64,000 bases of DNA from Micromonospora chokoriensis (lineage in GTDB: Bacteria > Actinomycetota > Actinomycetes > Mycobacteriales > Micromonosporaceae): the NCBI RefSeq assembly GCF_900091505.1, contig NZ_LT607409.1:3100001-3164000 (forward strand), written 5' to 3'. The notes below the pieces were generated by a model. That model worked only from the letters and a program-made list of their open reading frames with translations. It did no database searches and was not told the origin of the DNA. Numbering within the stretch: the first letter of the stretch is position 1; the number at the start of each line of letters is the position of its first letter. This document shows positions 46,164-54,355 of this stretch, one piece after another. The position numbers were made by a program, and so were the translations under genes.

Positions 46164-46850
46164 TCAGGCGGTGGGGGCGGCCGGTGCGGTACTACCGGCC
46201 GTGGGCGCGGCGCCGTCGGCTGCGGCTTGGTCGGATGTGGCGGCTTCGGGTACGGCGAACAGCGGGATGAAGAGCTGCGCCAGCGGACCGATGGCCAGCG
46301 CGTACGCGACGGTGCCCAGGCCGACGGTGCCGCCGAGCAACCAGCCCAGCGCCAGCACGGTGACCTCGATGGCCGTTCGCACCAGCCGGATCGACCAGCC
46401 GGGCCGGCGGGCCACGAAGCCGGTCATCAACCCGTCGCGTGGGCCCGGGCCCAACCGGGCACCGAGGTACATGCCGGTGGCGGCCCCGTTCGCGACGATG
46501 CCGGTGACCAACAGCGCGATCTGGACGCCGAGCGGGCCACCGGCGGGCAGCACCGCCAGGGTGGCATCCACGACCAGACCGATCACCACGACGTTGCTGA
46601 CCGTGCCGAGACCGGGTCGCTGCCGCAGCGGGATCCAGAGCAGCAGCACCAGCGCGCCGACGCCGATGGTGACGGTGCCGAACGAGAGCCCGGTCCGCTT
46701 GGAGAGGCCCTGGTGGAAGACGTCCCACGGGTCGAGGCCCAGCTGGGAGCGGACCATCAGGGCCATGCTGACGCCGTAGACGCCGAGCCCGAGGTAGAGC
46801 TGGACCAGCCGCCGAACCGGCCGGTGCCGCAGATTGCCAAGCAATGCCAT
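46164..46850 (-). CDS. YczE-type membrane protein
   Basis: A 228-residue inner-membrane protein of the YczE/YyaS/YitT-like group, with about five hydrophobic segments and the family-like MVRSQLGLDPWDVFHQGLSKRTGLSFGTVT and LGARLGPGPRDGLM. The C-terminal 40 residues are an Ala/Thr-rich tail. ATG 46850 is chosen; an ATG at 46871 is an alternative. It is divergent from a MocR-type regulator; a MocR subgroup, YczR, is known to be linked with yczE genes. Transport substrate unknown. Confidence 0.85.
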   Translation of the reverse strand: MALLGNLRHRPVRRLVQLYLGLGVYGVSMALMVRSQLGLDPWDVFHQGLSKRTGLSFGTVTIGVGALVLLLWIPLRQRPGLGTVSNVVVIGLVVDATLAVLPAGGPLGVQIALLVTGIVANGAATGMYLGARLGPGPRDGLMTGFVARRPGWSIRLVRTAIEVTVLALGWLLGGTVGLGTVAYALAIGPLAQLFIPLFAVPEAATSDQAAADGAAPTAGSTAPAAPTA

Positions 46851-46909
46851 GCATGCCACCCTAGGTGCCAATCCTCATCCAGGAAGAAGCCAATATTGGG
46901 GGAGTGGCC
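46851..46909. promoter_or_regulatory. Shared yczE/yczR control region
   Basis: The short divergent gap contains GCATGCCACC, GGTGCCAATC and the palindrome CCAATATTGG (46890-46899), with further TGCCA boxes just inside yczE. Repeated TGCCA-type half-sites fit a dimeric MocR operator covering both promoters. Confidence 0.45.
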
Positions 46910-48367
46910 ATGACTGGTCAGGTGCGTGGGGTCCAATTGGCTCGCCTGCTCGGGCAGTGGCATGCCCTCCCGGGTCGCCGACGCAGCCCCGACTACGCGG
47001 CCCTGGCCGGCGCGGTGCGCGGTCTGCTCGCCGACGGCCGCCTGCCGCTGGGCGTGCGCCTACCCGCCGAGCGGGAGCTGGCCGAGGCGCTGCGGATCAG
47101 CCGGACCACTGTCACCGCCGCGTACCGGCACCTGCGCGAGACCGGGCACCTGGCCAGCCGCCGGGGCGCGGGCAGCTGGACGATGCTGCCCGGCAACCAC
47201 CGCGTCGCCAGCACCGGCCTGTGGACCCCGCTCGACGACCGGGACATGATCGACCTCGGGGCCGCCGCACCGGCCGCCCCACCGCAACTGCTGGACGCGG
47301 CCCGCGCCGCCGCCGAGGACCTGCCCCGCTACCTGGGCGGAGCCGGTTACCACCCGACCGGCATCATCGAGCTGCGCGAGGCGGTGGCCGCCGGGTACAC
47401 CGCCCGTGGGCTGCCCACGTCGGCCGACCAGATCATGGTCACCAGCGGCACCCAGCACGCCCTGGACCTGGTGCTGCGGCTCGCCCTGGCCCCGGGCGGC
47501 AGTGTGCTGGTCGAGTCCCCGACGTACCCCAACGCGCTCGCCGCGCTGGCCGGGCGACGGGCCCGGATCACCACCCACGGTCTGGCCGTCGACGCCGACG
47601 GCTGGGATTCCGACCTGCTGCTGGGCAGCCTCCGGCAGACCCGGCCCAAGCTGGCCTACCTGATTCCGGAGTTCCAGAACCCGACCGGGCACCTGATGCC
47701 CGCCGCGCTACGGGAGCGGGTGGTGGCCGCGGCCCACGCGGTCGGCACCGACCTGGTCGTCGACGAGTCCTTCGTGGACCTGCCACTGGACGGCACCGAG
47801 CTGCCACCCCCGGTCGCCGTCTACGACCGGCACAGTCGCGTGATCAGCATCGGTGGGATGAGCAAGCCCTACTGGGGTGGCCTGCGGATCGGCTGGGTAC
47901 GCGCCGCGGCGCCGCAGGTGCAGCGGCTGGCCGCCGTCCGGGTCGGGGTGGACATGGCCAGCCCGGTGCTGGACCAACTGGTGGCGGTGCACCTGCTCGC
48001 CCACGCCGACGCGATCGTCACCGACCGCCGCGTCACGTTGGCCGCCCAACGCGACGCGCTGCTCGACGCGCTGGCCCAGCGGTTGCCGGACTGGCGGGTC
48101 ACCGTTCCCCGAGGCGGCGTGACGCTCTGGGCCGAGTTGGACGGCCCGGTCTCCAGCGCGCTGGCCCGGGCCGCCGAGGAGGTCGGCGTACGACTGGCGC
48201 CCGGCCCCCGGTTCGGCCTGGACGGCACTCTGGAGCGGTTCCTGCGGCTGCCGTTCACCCTGCCCGCCGCGGACCTGGTGGAGGCGGTGGGGCGGATCGC
48301 GGCGGTCCGCTACGACCTGGACCGGACCGGCCGGCAACGGTGGCGGGAGACCGCCGTCATCGCCTGA
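46910..48367 (+). CDS. MocR-type regulator (YczR-like): GntR HTH fused to aminotransferase fold
   Basis: A 485-residue PLP-dependent transcription factor. The N-terminal GntR winged helix spans about 20-85 (LPAERELAEALRISRTTVTAAYRHLRETGHL). From about 115 it is a fold-type I aminotransferase domain, with the PLP lysine probably in SIGGMSKPYWGGLRIGW. ATG 46910 follows TTGGGGGAG. It is divergent from yczE, the arrangement of YczR regulators, and should control it. The 59-bp gap holds several TGCCA boxes and CCAATATTGG (46890-46899). Confidence 0.88.
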   Translation: MTGQVRGVQLARLLGQWHALPGRRRSPDYAALAGAVRGLLADGRLPLGVRLPAERELAEALRISRTTVTAAYRHLRETGHLASRRGAGSWTMLPGNHRVASTGLWTPLDDRDMIDLGAAAPAAPPQLLDAARAAAEDLPRYLGGAGYHPTGIIELREAVAAGYTARGLPTSADQIMVTSGTQHALDLVLRLALAPGGSVLVESPTYPNALAALAGRRARITTHGLAVDADGWDSDLLLGSLRQTRPKLAYLIPEFQNPTGHLMPAALRERVVAAAHAVGTDLVVDESFVDLPLDGTELPPPVAVYDRHSRVISIGGMSKPYWGGLRIGWVRAAAPQVQRLAAVRVGVDMASPVLDQLVAVHLLAHADAIVTDRRVTLAAQRDALLDALAQRLPDWRVTVPRGGVTLWAELDGPVSSALARAAEEVGVRLAPGPRFGLDGTLERFLRLPFTLPAADLVEAVGRIAAVRYDLDRTGRQRWRETAVIA

Positions 48368-48412
48368 GCCCCGACGGCGACGGCCGACCCCCGGCGAGGG
48401 CGGCGGCGACAA

Positions 48413-48452
48413 GCCGATGGCCCCGCACCCGGGCGGGCGCGGGGCCATCGGC
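48413..48452. terminator. Bidirectional terminator between yczR and fadD
   Basis: GCCGATGGCCCCGC (48413-48426) is perfectly complementary to 48439-48452, with a 12-base loop. It lies between two convergent genes, 46 bases after one stop and 6 before the other. Confidence 0.75.
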
Positions 48453-48458
48453 CACTCG

Positions 48459-50285
48459 TCAGAGCTCGGCGAGCGTGCCCGCGTACATCTCCTCGATCTG
48501 GGCGGCGAAGTTGCTCTCCACACCACGTCGCTTGATCTTCAACGACGGGGTGATCTCGCCGTCCTCGATCGTCAGGTCACGCGGCAGGATGGCCACCTTC
48601 TTGATGGTCTCCCAGCGGTTGAGCTTCCCGTTGAGCTCGGCGACGTACTCCTCGACCATCGTCCGGGCCTCCGGCGAGGCCACGATCTCGGCGTAGCTGC
48701 GTCCCTCCAGCGGGCCACCGGCCGCCCAACCCCGGATCGCGTCCGGGTCGAGCGTGACCAGCATCGTGCAGAAGTTGCGGGCCTGACCGACGACGACCGC
48801 CTGCGAGGTGTACGGGCAGATGGCCTTGAACATCCCCTCGATGTGCGACGGTGCGATGTACTTGCCGCCCGAGGTCTTGACCAGGTCCTTCTTGCGGTCG
48901 GTGATCCGCAGGTAGCCCTGCTCGTCGAGGCTGCCGATGTCGCCGGTGCGGAAGAAGCCGTCCTCGGTGAACGCGGCGGCGGTCTCCTCCGGCAGGTTGT
49001 GGTAGCCGCGCATCACCGGCCGACCCCGCACCAGGATCTCCCCGTCGCTGTCGATCCGGCACTCCAGGTCACCCATGGCCTGGCCCACGGTGCCGATCCG
49101 CAGCCCCGACGGCGGGTTGACGAAGTTGCCGGCGCTGGTCTCGGTCAGGCCGTAGCCCTCGGAGATCGGCAGGTTCGCCGCGGCGAAGAAGGTGGCGATC
49201 TCCGGGCTGAGCGGGGCGGCGCCGGACACCAGCACCCGCATCCGGCCGCCCAGTCGGGCCTGGAGCTTGCTGAACACCAGCTTCTCGGCCAGCCCGTACC
49301 GCAGCTTGAGCCCGCCCGGCACCGGCTTGCCGGCCTGTTCCAGGGCCACCTTCTCCTTGCCGACCCGGACGCCCCAGGCGAAGATCTTCGCCTTCGCGCC
49401 GCCCGCGCCCTGGGCGGTGGTCACCGCGCGGTTGTAGACCTTCTCGAACACCCGGGGCGCGCCGCACATCAGCGTCGGGCGGATCACCGACAGCAGGTCG
49501 ACCAGCTTCTCCACCCGACCGTCGACGTAGGTGGGCAGGCCGACGTGGATGGCGCCGCAGAGCAGCGTCTTGCCGAACGAGTGGGCCAGCGGCAGCCAGA
49601 GGTACTGCAGGTCGTCGTCGCGCAGCAGCCCGACCTCGGCCTGCGCCACGGCCTCCCAGCACCATCCGCCGTGCAGCAGCTCGACGCCCTTGGGTCGGCC
49701 GGTGGTCCCGGAGGTGTAGATCAGGGTGGCCAGGTGCTCCGGGCCGATGCCGGCCACGAGCATGTCGATCAGATCCGGCTCGGCGGCGAGCGCGTCGGCG
49801 CCCCGCTCCTCCAACTCGGCGAGCGTCAACTGCGGAACAGCGGCGGTCGGGTCGACGGCCCCGTCGAGGAGCACCACGTGGGTGAGCGCGGGCAGGGTGG
49901 CGCCGGCGATCTTCGCCGCCTGGGCCGGGTTTTCCGCGAAGAGCACCTTCGACCCGGAGTCCGCGATGATGTACGTCGCGTCGGCCGGTTCGGTGGTCGG
50001 GTAGACGGTCGTGGTCGCACCGCCGGCACACATGATGCCGAGGTCGGCGATCACCCAGTCCAGCCGGGTGTTGGCGAGGATCGCGACCGGGTCCTCCTGG
50101 CCGACGCCCAGGCCGTGCAGGCCGGCGGCGACCGCCTTGGCGCGCCGGCCGACCTGCTCCCAGGTCAGCCAGGCAGGCCCCGCGTCGTCGGGGGTCGGGG
50201 ACGCGAACGCGTTCCGGTCGGGGGTGGCCGCCACACGCTTGAGGAACATGTCCGGGATGGAGCGGTACGGTACATCGAGAGCCAT
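48459..50285 (-). CDS. Long-chain acyl-CoA synthetase (AMP-binding, FadD15-like)
   Basis: ATP-dependent activation of fatty acids to acyl-CoA. The 608-residue protein has the AMP-binding motif TLIYTSGTTGRPKGVEL, GYGLTETSAG and the C-terminal TGDIGSLDEQGYLRITDRKKDLVKTSGGKYI, all typical of long-chain acyl-CoA ligases. Start is ATG 50285 (MALDVPYRSIPDMF), chosen over an ATG 42 bases upstream. An inverted repeat CGTGAC-N4-GTCACG lies in its leader. Confidence 0.93.
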   Translation of the reverse strand: MALDVPYRSIPDMFLKRVAATPDRNAFASPTPDDAGPAWLTWEQVGRRAKAVAAGLHGLGVGQEDPVAILANTRLDWVIADLGIMCAGGATTTVYPTTEPADATYIIADSGSKVLFAENPAQAAKIAGATLPALTHVVLLDGAVDPTAAVPQLTLAELEERGADALAAEPDLIDMLVAGIGPEHLATLIYTSGTTGRPKGVELLHGGWCWEAVAQAEVGLLRDDDLQYLWLPLAHSFGKTLLCGAIHVGLPTYVDGRVEKLVDLLSVIRPTLMCGAPRVFEKVYNRAVTTAQGAGGAKAKIFAWGVRVGKEKVALEQAGKPVPGGLKLRYGLAEKLVFSKLQARLGGRMRVLVSGAAPLSPEIATFFAAANLPISEGYGLTETSAGNFVNPPSGLRIGTVGQAMGDLECRIDSDGEILVRGRPVMRGYHNLPEETAAAFTEDGFFRTGDIGSLDEQGYLRITDRKKDLVKTSGGKYIAPSHIEGMFKAICPYTSQAVVVGQARNFCTMLVTLDPDAIRGWAAGGPLEGRSYAEIVASPEARTMVEEYVAELNGKLNRWETIKKVAILPRDLTIEDGEITPSLKIKRRGVESNFAAQIEEMYAGTLAEL

Positions 50286-50312
50286 CGCTGTAGCCGCCTT
50301 CGGGGGTGGTGG

Positions 50313-50350
50313 CGTGACGGGCGTCACGTCATGATGGTTACCGAAGAGTA
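50313..50350 (-). promoter_or_regulatory. fadD promoter and operator-like repeat
   Basis: On the minus strand TACTCT (50350-50345) could be a -10 box. CGTGAC (50313-50318) and GTCACG (50323-50328) form a perfect inverted repeat just downstream of the predicted start, in front of fadD. A lipid-responsive repressor could use it; that is a guess from position. Confidence 0.4.
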
Positions 50351-50423
50351 TTGCCTGCCACCGTGCATCGGCTAGCCCTGGTGATCGTCTAGCCGTGGCA
50401 ACCCGCCGACCGGTACGGCGGAA

Positions 50424-51371
50424 TCAGGCGTATCGGTCAGCCACGACTGACCAGTCGTAGGTGGCCCGGACCCAGTTCCGGCGGGCGGCCAGCGCCAGGT
50501 GCATCTCGTCGTTCCCGCTGGACAGCAGCGCCTCCTCGGCGTCCAGGTAATCTGCCAGGCCCTGGTTGAACCGGTTCGCCGCGGCACGCAGCGCGGCCGG
50601 CTCGTCCGCGTCGCTGTCCTGGGCGATCACCGTGACCAGGTTGTGCGCGTCCGGGTCGGCCCGGCTCTCCTTGCCGTAGGAGAAGAGGTCGTTGCACCAG
50701 CAGACCAGATCCACGGCCAGTAGATCCAGGGCGAGCAACGCCGGGTTGGCGCGTTGGGCCGACCCCGGGGGCCGCGCGGAGGCCAGGTCGGTCAGCGTGA
50801 GGCAGGGATGCACGCCGCCGATGTGCCGGCGCAGTTGGACGTACTCCGCCACGTCGGGCACGCGCCGGCGCTCCCGGTTGGTCGCCTCCCAGAGCAGCGC
50901 CAGCAGGTACTCCCGCATCTGGCTGACGAACCGCAGCAGCAGGGCCGAGTGCCCGTGCAGCCGGATCCGGCGGCACAGGTCGTGCAGCGCGTCACCGAGC
51001 GGCCCGACGGCGGGTGGTAGGACGTCCGGGTCGCCGTAGCGGTCCAGCACGTCGAGCAGGGTGCTGATCGCCGGACCCAGCCGGACCGGGTCGGCGCCGA
51101 GGCCGTCCTCGTCGCACGCGTCGTCCATCACGAAGAGCCAGCTGATCAGGTCGGTGAGCAGTCGCAGCCCGTCGATCGAGCCGTCCGGGCAGGCGCGCCC
51201 GGACAGGCCGGCGGCGTCGGCTCGTTGCAGTCGGTGCACCCGTTGACTGGAATCGACCAGCCCGAACGCGCGCGCCCACTCCACGCTCTCGCTCGCCACC
51301 TGCTCCGTGGCACCGTGGCGCCCCGTGGGAAACGGGGGCTCCCGCAGCGCCGAAATCGCGAAACTCCGCAC
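50424..51371 (-). CDS. Class I terpene synthase (family 2, orphan)
   Basis: Cyclises a linear isoprenyl diphosphate, most likely to a sesquiterpene, though the product cannot be read from sequence. The 315-residue protein has the metal motif D83-D84-A-C-D87-E88 and the second motif N227-D-L-F-S231-Y-G-K-E235, plus a C-terminal NWVRATYDWSVVADRY resembling the conserved RY end. GTG 51371 is preceded by GGGGG. No prenyltransferase or P450 gene is adjacent, so it depends on general FPP/GPP. It is followed by fadD and preceded by a palindrome. Confidence 0.9.
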   Translation of the reverse strand: MRSFAISALREPPFPTGRHGATEQVASESVEWARAFGLVDSSQRVHRLQRADAAGLSGRACPDGSIDGLRLLTDLISWLFVMDDACDEDGLGADPVRLGPAISTLLDVLDRYGDPDVLPPAVGPLGDALHDLCRRIRLHGHSALLLRFVSQMREYLLALLWEATNRERRRVPDVAEYVQLRRHIGGVHPCLTLTDLASARPPGSAQRANPALLALDLLAVDLVCWCNDLFSYGKESRADPDAHNLVTVIAQDSDADEPAALRAAANRFNQGLADYLDAEEALLSSGNDEMHLALAARRNWVRATYDWSVVADRYA

Positions 51372-51450
51372 AGTGCGCCCCCACTTCGTGCCGCCCGGCG
51401 CGGAGCGGCGCGGTGAAGCGTACGGGAGGAGGTATCTGTATGTTTCGCTG

Positions 51451-51470
51451 GGTGTGGGGAATTCCACACC
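51451..51470. promoter_or_regulatory. Palindrome upstream of the terpene synthase
   Basis: GGTGTGGGGAATTCCACACC has 7-bp perfect arms (51451-51457 and 51464-51470). It lies in the AT-richer 127-bp gap upstream of the terpene synthase gene and just after the TIGR03085 gene, so it probably acts as an operator for the minus-strand synthase transcript. Confidence 0.55.
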
Positions 51471-51498
51471 TGTTTTGTGTCCGTTTATGCGCAGACGG

Positions 51499-52128
51499 TT
51501 ACATGCCCAGGCTGGCGGTGCGGAGCCGTCGTGCCGCCTCCGCGGAACCGTCCAGTTGGACCCGGGCCACCCGTTGACGACCGGAGAGGAACAGGACCAG
51601 CTCCGCCGGAGGGCCGACCACCCGCAGCGGCTCGCCCCCTCGGCCGACGGACAGCTCACCGTGGCCGGGCGCCTGCACGTAGAGGTCCGCCGGGAAGCGG
51701 CGCAGGGCCAACCGCGCCATCGGGGTGGCCCGCTTCCAGAGCGCGCCCTGTAGACCGGCGGGCAGGTCACGCGGCTGCCATCCGGAGCCGGCCCGGCGGA
51801 CGTCCTCGTGGTGGATGAAGAACTCCATCAGGTTGGCCAGCTCGTCGGTCAACGGATTGCTGATCGGGCTCCACAGCGGTGGGCGGCGGACCTGCGCCAC
51901 CAGGTCGGGATAGGGCCGCGCGGCGAGGTGCCGGCGGACCCGCTCGGCGTAGCCGCGCAGCGGTGGCAGCACGAGCCCTCCGGCCGCGTCCGGACGACGC
52001 TCCCGGAGCACCAGGTGGGCGGCGAGGTCACGGGTCACCCAGCCCTCGTTGATCGTCGGGGCGTCCGGCCCCAGGGCCAGGAGGAGATCGGCCAGCGCCT
52101 CGCGCTCGGCTCGGGCGTACCGCGGCAT
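51499..52128 (-). CDS. TIGR03085 family (DinB/maleylpyruvate isomerase-like) protein
   Basis: A 209-residue actinobacterial metal-binding-like protein, related to the mycothiol-dependent maleylpyruvate isomerase/DinB fold. It begins MPRYARAEREALADLLLALGPDAPTINEGWVTRDLAAHLVLRERR, then NLMEFFIHHEDVRRA and a C-terminal SCP-like part PAELVLFLSGR. The first histidine (AAHL) and the HHED histidines are candidate metal ligands. The start is ATG 52128; the frame is open far upstream only as a shadow of the ABC gene. The reaction is unknown. Confidence 0.85.
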   Translation of the reverse strand: MPRYARAEREALADLLLALGPDAPTINEGWVTRDLAAHLVLRERRPDAAGGLVLPPLRGYAERVRRHLAARPYPDLVAQVRRPPLWSPISNPLTDELANLMEFFIHHEDVRRAGSGWQPRDLPAGLQGALWKRATPMARLALRRFPADLYVQAPGHGELSVGRGGEPLRVVGPPAELVLFLSGRQRVARVQLDGSAEAARRLRTASLGM

Positions 52129-52278
52129 GGCCCGATCGTAGGCCCGTCGGCCCGCCGGCGCGCGACGGCGGCGGCCGGGGACGAGGGCCGCCGCCCGCCG
52201 CCGTCCACTACGTGACGGTCGACATATCCGGTCGGGGTCGGCGGTGCTGGCCCGGACCGGTAAGGATGAGGGAGATAA

Positions 52279-54186
52279 TTGACGCTTACGGCGGGGGAGA
52301 GCGTGGCGAGCAGGACAAGTCGGGACGTGCTCAGTCGAGGGCTGGGTGTCCTGCGGCAGGCCATTCGCGAGCAGCCACGGATCTTCACCGTGGCGGTCGT
52401 CGGCAGCGTGCTCTTCGGCGGCATGATCATCATCAGCGCGCGGGTGGTCGGGACGGTCATCGGCGAGGTGGCGCTCCCGGCCATCGAACGCGGTGAGGTG
52501 GGCGCGGGCACGCTCGCGCTGGCGGCGACGGCGTTGTTCGGGATCAGCGTGCTGCGGGTGGCCGGCATCGTCGGTCGCCGGCTCGGGGCCGGCTACATGC
52601 AGTACCGCCTCCAGGCCTCCTACCGACGTCGGGTCACCCGCCGGTACCTTGAGTTGCCGCTGTCCTGGCACCACCGCAACTCCACCGGCACCCTGCTGTC
52701 CAACGCCAACTCCGACGTGGAGGCGGCCTGGTACCCGATCGCGCCGCTGCCCTTCGCCGTCGGCACGCTGGTGATGCTGGTCGGCGCGATCGTGTCGCTC
52801 TTCGCCACCGACTGGGCGCTGGCCCTGGTCGGCCTCGCGGTCTTCCCCGCGCTGTTCGCCCTCAACGTCGTCTACTCCCGCCGGATGGCGCCCCGGCAGG
52901 CCCGGGCGCAGCGGCTGCGCGCCGAGGTCAGCGGCATCGCCCACGAGAGCTTCGACGGCGCCCTGGTGGTCAAGACGATGGGCCGCGAGGCGCAGGAGAC
53001 CGCCCGGTTCGCCGGCCGCGCCGGTGAGCTGCGCGACTCGTTGATCGCTGTCGGTCGGCTGCGCGGCGTCTTCGACCCGCTGTTGGAGACCCTGCCCAGC
53101 CTCGGCACCCTCGCCGTGCTGGTGGTCGGGGCGTTCCGGCTGCGCCAGGGCGCCATCAGCGTGACCGAGTTGGTCAGCGTGGCGTTCCTCTTCACCGTGC
53201 TGGCCTTCCCGGTACGGGCCATCGGCTGGGTCCTGGCCGAGCTGCCGCGCAGCGTCGCCGGCTGGGACCGGGTCCGCCGGGTGCTCGACGCCACCGGCGA
53301 GATGCCGTACGGGCAGCGCGTGCTCGACCCGGCCGGCTCCGGCCCGGCCACCCTCACCTTCGGCGACGTGCACTTCTCCTACCCGCCGGCGGAGGCACAC
53401 CAGCGCGGCGCGCAGGTCCTCGGCGAGGTCGGCTTCACCGTGCCGGCCGGTCGGACGGTGGCCCTGGTCGGGCCGACCGGCGCCGGTAAGTCCACCATCG
53501 CCTCGCTGGCGGTGCGCCTCGTCGACCCGGACACCGGCGTCGTCGCCCTGGACGGGGTGGACGTCCGCGAGCTGACCGCCGCGTCGCTGGCCGGCACCGT
53601 GGCACTGGTCGCCCAGGTGCCGTTCGTCTTCGACGACACGGTGCGCGCCAACATCGCGCTGGACCGGCCGGGCATCGACGACGAGGCCGTCTGGGCGGCC
53701 CTGCGGCTCGCCGAGGCGGACGGCTTCGTCGCGGCGCTGCCCGACGGGTTGGACACCATGGTCGGCGAGCGGGGCACCTCGCTCTCCGGCGGGCAGCGGC
53801 AGCGTCTCACCCTGGCCCGGGCGTTGGCCGGCCGCCCGCGTCTGCTGGTGCTCGACGACGCGACGAGCGCGGTGGACCCCCGGGTGGAGGCGGCCATCCT
53901 GGCCGGGCTTCGGTCGTCGACGGCCGAGCCGGGTGTGCCGGTAGCGTCGATCCTGGTGGTGGCGTACCGGCGGGCCACCATCGCGCTCGCCGACGAGGTG
54001 ATCTATGTGGAGCAGGGGCGGGTGGTCGCCCGGGGCACGCACAACGAGTTGCTGGCCACCGTGCCGGGCTACGTCGACCTGGTGACGGCGTACGAGCAGG
54101 CCGAGGTCGAACGCGCGCAGGAGAGTCCGTACGGCGACGACGTCGCGCCGCTGCCCTCGGGCCTGGAAATCGAGGTGGACCGGTGA
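52279..54186 (+). CDS. ABC exporter subunit 1 (degenerate catalytic site)
   Basis: A 635-residue half-transporter with six helices (to about 315) fused to an ATPase domain. Walker A is GPTGAGKST (K404), the signature is canonical LSGGQ (502-506), but Walker B ends LVLDD with D527 in place of the catalytic Glu, and the H-loop His is Tyr (Y563 in VAYRR). It should form a heterodimer with the next gene, contributing the good signature. TTG 52279 has GAGGGAG upstream; a GTG at 52303 is the alternative. Three tandem repeats separate it from the partner. Confidence 0.9.
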   Translation: MTLTAGESVASRTSRDVLSRGLGVLRQAIREQPRIFTVAVVGSVLFGGMIIISARVVGTVIGEVALPAIERGEVGAGTLALAATALFGISVLRVAGIVGRRLGAGYMQYRLQASYRRRVTRRYLELPLSWHHRNSTGTLLSNANSDVEAAWYPIAPLPFAVGTLVMLVGAIVSLFATDWALALVGLAVFPALFALNVVYSRRMAPRQARAQRLRAEVSGIAHESFDGALVVKTMGREAQETARFAGRAGELRDSLIAVGRLRGVFDPLLETLPSLGTLAVLVVGAFRLRQGAISVTELVSVAFLFTVLAFPVRAIGWVLAELPRSVAGWDRVRRVLDATGEMPYGQRVLDPAGSGPATLTFGDVHFSYPPAEAHQRGAQVLGEVGFTVPAGRTVALVGPTGAGKSTIASLAVRLVDPDTGVVALDGVDVRELTAASLAGTVALVAQVPFVFDDTVRANIALDRPGIDDEAVWAALRLAEADGFVAALPDGLDTMVGERGTSLSGGQRQRLTLARALAGRPRLLVLDDATSAVDPRVEAAILAGLRSSTAEPGVPVASILVVAYRRATIALADEVIYVEQGRVVARGTHNELLATVPGYVDLVTAYEQAEVERAQESPYGDDVAPLPSGLEIEVDR

Positions 54187-54346
54187 GCGCGAGGAGTGCA
54201 GCGGAGCGGAGCCCCGCAGTCGCGAACGAAGGACGCCCGGTGAGCGCGAGGAGTGCAGCGGAGCGGAGCCCCGCAGTCGCGAACGAAGGACGCCCGGTGA
54301 GCGCGAGGAGTGCAGCGGAGCGGAGCCCCGCAGTCGCGAACGAAAG
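54183..54346 (+). repeat. Three tandem 57-bp gene-end repeats between the ABC genes
   Basis: Copies begin at 54183, 54240 and 54297, each opening GTGAGCGCGAGGAGTGCAGC and closing around GTCGCGAACGAA; the period is exactly 57 bp and copies one and two are identical. The first begins at the stop codon of subunit 1 (TGA 54184-54186). The last copy ends 10 bases before the GTG of subunit 2. Same orientation and consensus as copies at 38282 and 62388. Confidence 0.9.
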
Positions 54347-54355
54347 GTCGGTTCG

